Shown here piece after piece: positions 61,535 to 64,000 of a DNA stretch of 64,000 bases. Source of the stretch: Micromonospora sp. WMMD1120 (lineage in GTDB: Bacteria; Actinomycetota; Actinomycetes; Mycobacteriales; Micromonosporaceae); the NCBI RefSeq assembly GCF_029626235.1, contig NZ_JARUBO010000005.1, positions 714,501 to 778,500 of the forward strand, read 5' to 3'. Position numbers and translations under genes: made by a program. Position 1 is the stretch's first letter, and every line of letters starts with the position of its first letter. The notes beneath the pieces are model-generated. The model was not told where the DNA came from and ran no database searches. It was given only the letters and a program-made list of their open reading frames with translations.

Positions 61535-63843
61535 TAGGCGTCCCTCTCAGTCGCGGTCGGGGTTTCGGGATGCGATGGCGGGGCGGGCGTCCGGGGACTG
61601 ACGACGGTGGCGCGTCCACGTGCCGTACCCGCCTGGAGCGCCGCCATCACCCGCCGCACCTCCTCCGGCGAGCGGGGTGACGGCATGTCGGTGACCGTCG
61701 ACCGGGCCTGGACGGCGGGGGTACGCCGCCGCACGCGCTGGGGCAGGCCGTCCGGCTCGTCAGCGGTCCCGGTCGAGGTCGGCGGGTCGGCGGTGGCCGT
61801 TGACGTGACAGTGGTCGGCGCGTCGGCGGGTCCGGCCGGCAGGGCAGCCGCCGCGCGGGTACGGGGCCGGGCCGGGCCACCCCGACGGGCCGTGCGGGCG
61901 AGCCGTCGAGCCGGATCGGCCGACGCGTCCCCCACCGACGCCGGGTCCGGTCCGGCCGGCGGCTCGGCGGTGACCAGCTCGCTGGGGACCAGAACCACGG
62001 CTGTCACCCCGCTCTCCCCGCCCGGACGCAACCGCACCCGGACGTGGTGTCGGGCAGCCAGACGGGCCACCACGAACAGGCCGAGTCGGGCGCTCTGCGC
62101 CGGGTCGAACTCGGGCGAGCTGTCGAGTCGGGTGTTCGCCGCCTCCAACGCCGCCGGCGTCATCCCGAGCCCCTGATCGGTGATCTCCAGGGCGTACCCG
62201 TTGGACACCTGCGCACCGCCGATGGTGACCCGGGTGTCCGGCGGGGAGAAGGCGGTCGCGTTCTCCACCAGCTCGGCGAGCAGGTGGATGATGTCGCCGA
62301 CGGCCCGTCCCAGCACACCGGCCGGCTGCACGGTGGTGATGTCCACCCGCTCGTACGCCTCGACCTCGGAGATCGCGCCCCGGATCAGGTCGACCATCGC
62401 CACCGGGTTCCGCCAGCCGCGTCCGGGCGCGGAACCGGCGAGGATGACCAGGTCCTCGGCGTGGCGGCGGAGGCGGGTGGACAGATGGTCGACCTGGAAC
62501 AGCTGGGCCAGGTCGTCCGGGTCCTCGGTACGCCGTTCCATCCGATCCAGCAGGTGGAGCTGCCGGTGCACGAGGCTCTGGCTGCGCCGGGCGATGTTGA
62601 GGAAGACCTCGTTGAGCCCGCGCCGCAGGGTGACCTCGTCCACGGCGGCCTGGACGGCGGTGCGCTGCACCTCGGTGAAGGCGCGGGCGACCTCACCGAT
62701 CTCGTCCTCGCCGTACTCCAGCGGCGGCGCCTCCCGGGAGACGTCGACCTGCTCACCACGACGCAGCCGGGTCACCACGTCGGGCAGCCGGTGCTCGGCC
62801 AGCTCCAACGCGGCGGTACGGACGCCGCTGAGCCGGCGGACCAGGGTGCGGCCGACCCGCAGCGCCACCAGCACCGAGATGATCACGGCGGCCAGCCCGA
62901 GCACCCCGGCGGCGGCCAGCCGGACCAGGATCCCGACCGCGATCGGCACCGAGCGGTCGGCGAGGTCGTCGGCCTCGGCCAGCTCGAAGTCGCGTAGCTG
63001 CTGCTGAACGGCGTCGTGGCTGGCCTGCCACGACGCCGCGTCCACCGGGGGCCGGCCGGACCCTCTGGCCGCGACGAGCGCGTCCTGCATGGCGCGCAGG
63101 CTGGTGAAGTCGGCGCTCTCCGACATCCGCTGGTACGCGACCCGCCCGGCCTCGGGCAGGTCGGCCACCGCGCTCTCGGTGAGCCAGCGCTGGTTGCCGA
63201 TCGCCTGCACGAGCTGGGCGTGCTCGCCCTGCGCGAACCGTCCGGCGGTGAGCACGCCGGCCAGCATGGCGTCGGTCTGCCCGAGCAGTTCACGGGAGCG
63301 GCCCAGCGAGGTGAGCGCCAACGCCTGCCGGTTGATCCCGGGGTCGGTCAGGGTCGCCATTCCGGCGAAGGCCTGGAAGGCCGCGGAGACCATGCCGCTG
63401 TACAGGCCGAGCGCGCCGGTGCGGTCCATCAGGCGGTCGTCGATGAAGTTCCGGCCGGTCGGCAGCGCCGACAGGGCGGTGAGCAGCCGGTCGACCCGAT
63501 CCTCCAGCAGCTCGTCGGCGGCGTCGCGCAGCGCGTCGCCGTTCACCCGGCGGCGCAGCTCGGCGACGGCCCGGTCGGTGCGTTGGCGCTGCTCGACGAG
63601 CGCCGGCAGGTCGGCGTCTCCGGCGAGCTGCACCACCGAGAGCCGGCGCTCCCGCTGTAGCTCGGTGACCACTGCCTCGCCGGGGCGGCCCAGGTCGTAG
63701 AGGAGCGTGCGGGCGGAGAGCAGGTTCAGGGCGGGACCGAAGGTCAGCGTGGTCGCGAAGATCCACAGTGCCAGCAGCGCGGTCACCGGCGCGACGACGA
63801 GCGCGGTCAGCTTCGAGCGGATCGGCCAGTCGCGGGTTCTCAT
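61534..63843 (-). CDS. CvnA-type sensor histidine kinase-like protein
   Basis: The 769-aa product has a first membrane segment (LTALVVAPVTALLALWIFATTLTF), a large nitrate-sensor-like exterior domain (about 45-305), a second membrane segment (AVGILVRLAAAGVLGLAAVIISVLVAL), HAMP-like linker, a dimerisation region (RRSQSLVHRQLHLLDRMERR) and an HATPase (LLAELVENATAFSPPDTRV, EITDQGLGM). A disordered Pro/Thr tail of about 150 residues follows. It leads the cvn operon and presumably passes signals to the GTPase. GCGAGGTCC precedes ATG 63843. Confidence 0.92.
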   Translation of the reverse strand: MRTRDWPIRSKLTALVVAPVTALLALWIFATTLTFGPALNLLSARTLLYDLGRPGEAVVTELQRERRLSVVQLAGDADLPALVEQRQRTDRAVAELRRRVNGDALRDAADELLEDRVDRLLTALSALPTGRNFIDDRLMDRTGALGLYSGMVSAAFQAFAGMATLTDPGINRQALALTSLGRSRELLGQTDAMLAGVLTAGRFAQGEHAQLVQAIGNQRWLTESAVADLPEAGRVAYQRMSESADFTSLRAMQDALVAARGSGRPPVDAASWQASHDAVQQQLRDFELAEADDLADRSVPIAVGILVRLAAAGVLGLAAVIISVLVALRVGRTLVRRLSGVRTAALELAEHRLPDVVTRLRRGEQVDVSREAPPLEYGEDEIGEVARAFTEVQRTAVQAAVDEVTLRRGLNEVFLNIARRSQSLVHRQLHLLDRMERRTEDPDDLAQLFQVDHLSTRLRRHAEDLVILAGSAPGRGWRNPVAMVDLIRGAISEVEAYERVDITTVQPAGVLGRAVGDIIHLLAELVENATAFSPPDTRVTIGGAQVSNGYALEITDQGLGMTPAALEAANTRLDSSPEFDPAQSARLGLFVVARLAARHHVRVRLRPGGESGVTAVVLVPSELVTAEPPAGPDPASVGDASADPARRLARTARRGGPARPRTRAAAALPAGPADAPTTVTSTATADPPTSTGTADEPDGLPQRVRRRTPAVQARSTVTDMPSPRSPEEVRRVMAALQAGTARGRATVVSPRTPAPPSHPETPTATERDA

Positions 63844-64000
63844 CGGACCTCGCCCGTGCAGGGGTGGCAGGAGGGGCGCCGGCACCGCCGGGCAACGCGC
63901 CGGCCGGCTGCGCGCCCGGCCGCAACGCCGGACACCGGCGCGGGCGCCTTGGGCAGGATACGTAATCAAGGGCCGTTGCACTACCGCCCGTCGCGCCGAG
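63844..64000 (-). promoter_or_regulatory. Upstream region of the cvn operon
   Basis: The 157 bases after the kinase start hold no gene. On the minus strand TATCCT (in TTGATTACGTATCCTGCC) near 63955-63960 is a candidate -10; a -35 is not clear. Confidence 0.4.

Overview
The window is one chromosomal stretch of a very G+C-rich actinomycete. Codon use, dense GTG starts, a conservon-type operon, SpoIIE-type phosphatases, ESX-type small proteins and many intergenic inverted repeats fit a Micromonospora-like member of the Micromonosporaceae. The genus is inferred from overall style, not from an rRNA or a phylogeny. There is one tRNA (Arg-TCT), no rRNA, no CRISPR array, no transposase and no phage gene. 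Gene order looks like ordinary chromosome with many small lineage-specific genes.

Layout. 1-3.3 kb: ssb (cut by the left edge), a ribosome-hibernation-type protein, an alpha/beta hydrolase and a trypsin-like protein without its catalytic residues. 3.4-8.9 kb: tRNA-Arg, small membrane proteins, a cassette of ESX/WXG-type proteins, a SigE-family ECF sigma factor with a membrane partner, a VOC protein and a lipoprotein. 9.1-13 kb: a histidine kinase, a second kinase-like membrane protein without recognisable catalytic boxes and a LuxR-type response regulator in one operon. 13-22.6 kb, mostly minus strand: acyltransferase, glycogen-debranching-type glycosidase coupled to an SCP2 protein, CBS protein, nucleotidyltransferase, PPOX protein, asd and an active/inactive M16 peptidase pair. 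22.7-30.3 kb: a catalase-fold protein, a DAHP synthase behind a Tyr-Arg-Trp-Phe leader peptide and attenuator, a candidate structured RNA, small stationary-phase-type proteins and an NlpC/P60 hydrolase. 30.3-39.5 kb: a group 2 sigma factor, murQ with its RpiR regulator, sugar-nucleotide-type enzymes, a nucleotidyltransferase-BON-phosphoesterase operon, TspO and an M23 peptidase. 39.7-51.8 kb: two carbohydrate modules, namely an alpha-glucoside ABC importer with LacI regulator and GH13 glucosidase, and xylAB with a divergent ROK regulator and a nearby MFS gene. 51.9-64 kb: two SpoIIE-type phosphatases around a MarR regulator, a polyprenyl-phosphate sugar transferase, a substrate-binding/VWA fusion, a lactonase and a cvn operon (kinase, roadblock, DUF742, GTPase).

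The most useful regulatory observations are: (i) the aromatic-amino-acid attenuator before the DAHP synthase; (ii) about a dozen apparently leaderless promoters, with a TAnnnT hexamer ending 6-7 bases before the start codon; (iii) a perfect palindrome over the -10 box of the murQ regulator gene; (iv) a LacI-type operator before the alpha-glucoside importer, and a GH13 gene that can only start at CTG; (v) dispersed intergenic inverted repeats, three of which share both the stem and a loop motif; (vi) three unrelated intergenic tandem arrays that all have a period of 18 bases.

All functional calls come from reading the sequence and from family knowledge. No database search, folding program or alignment was run.
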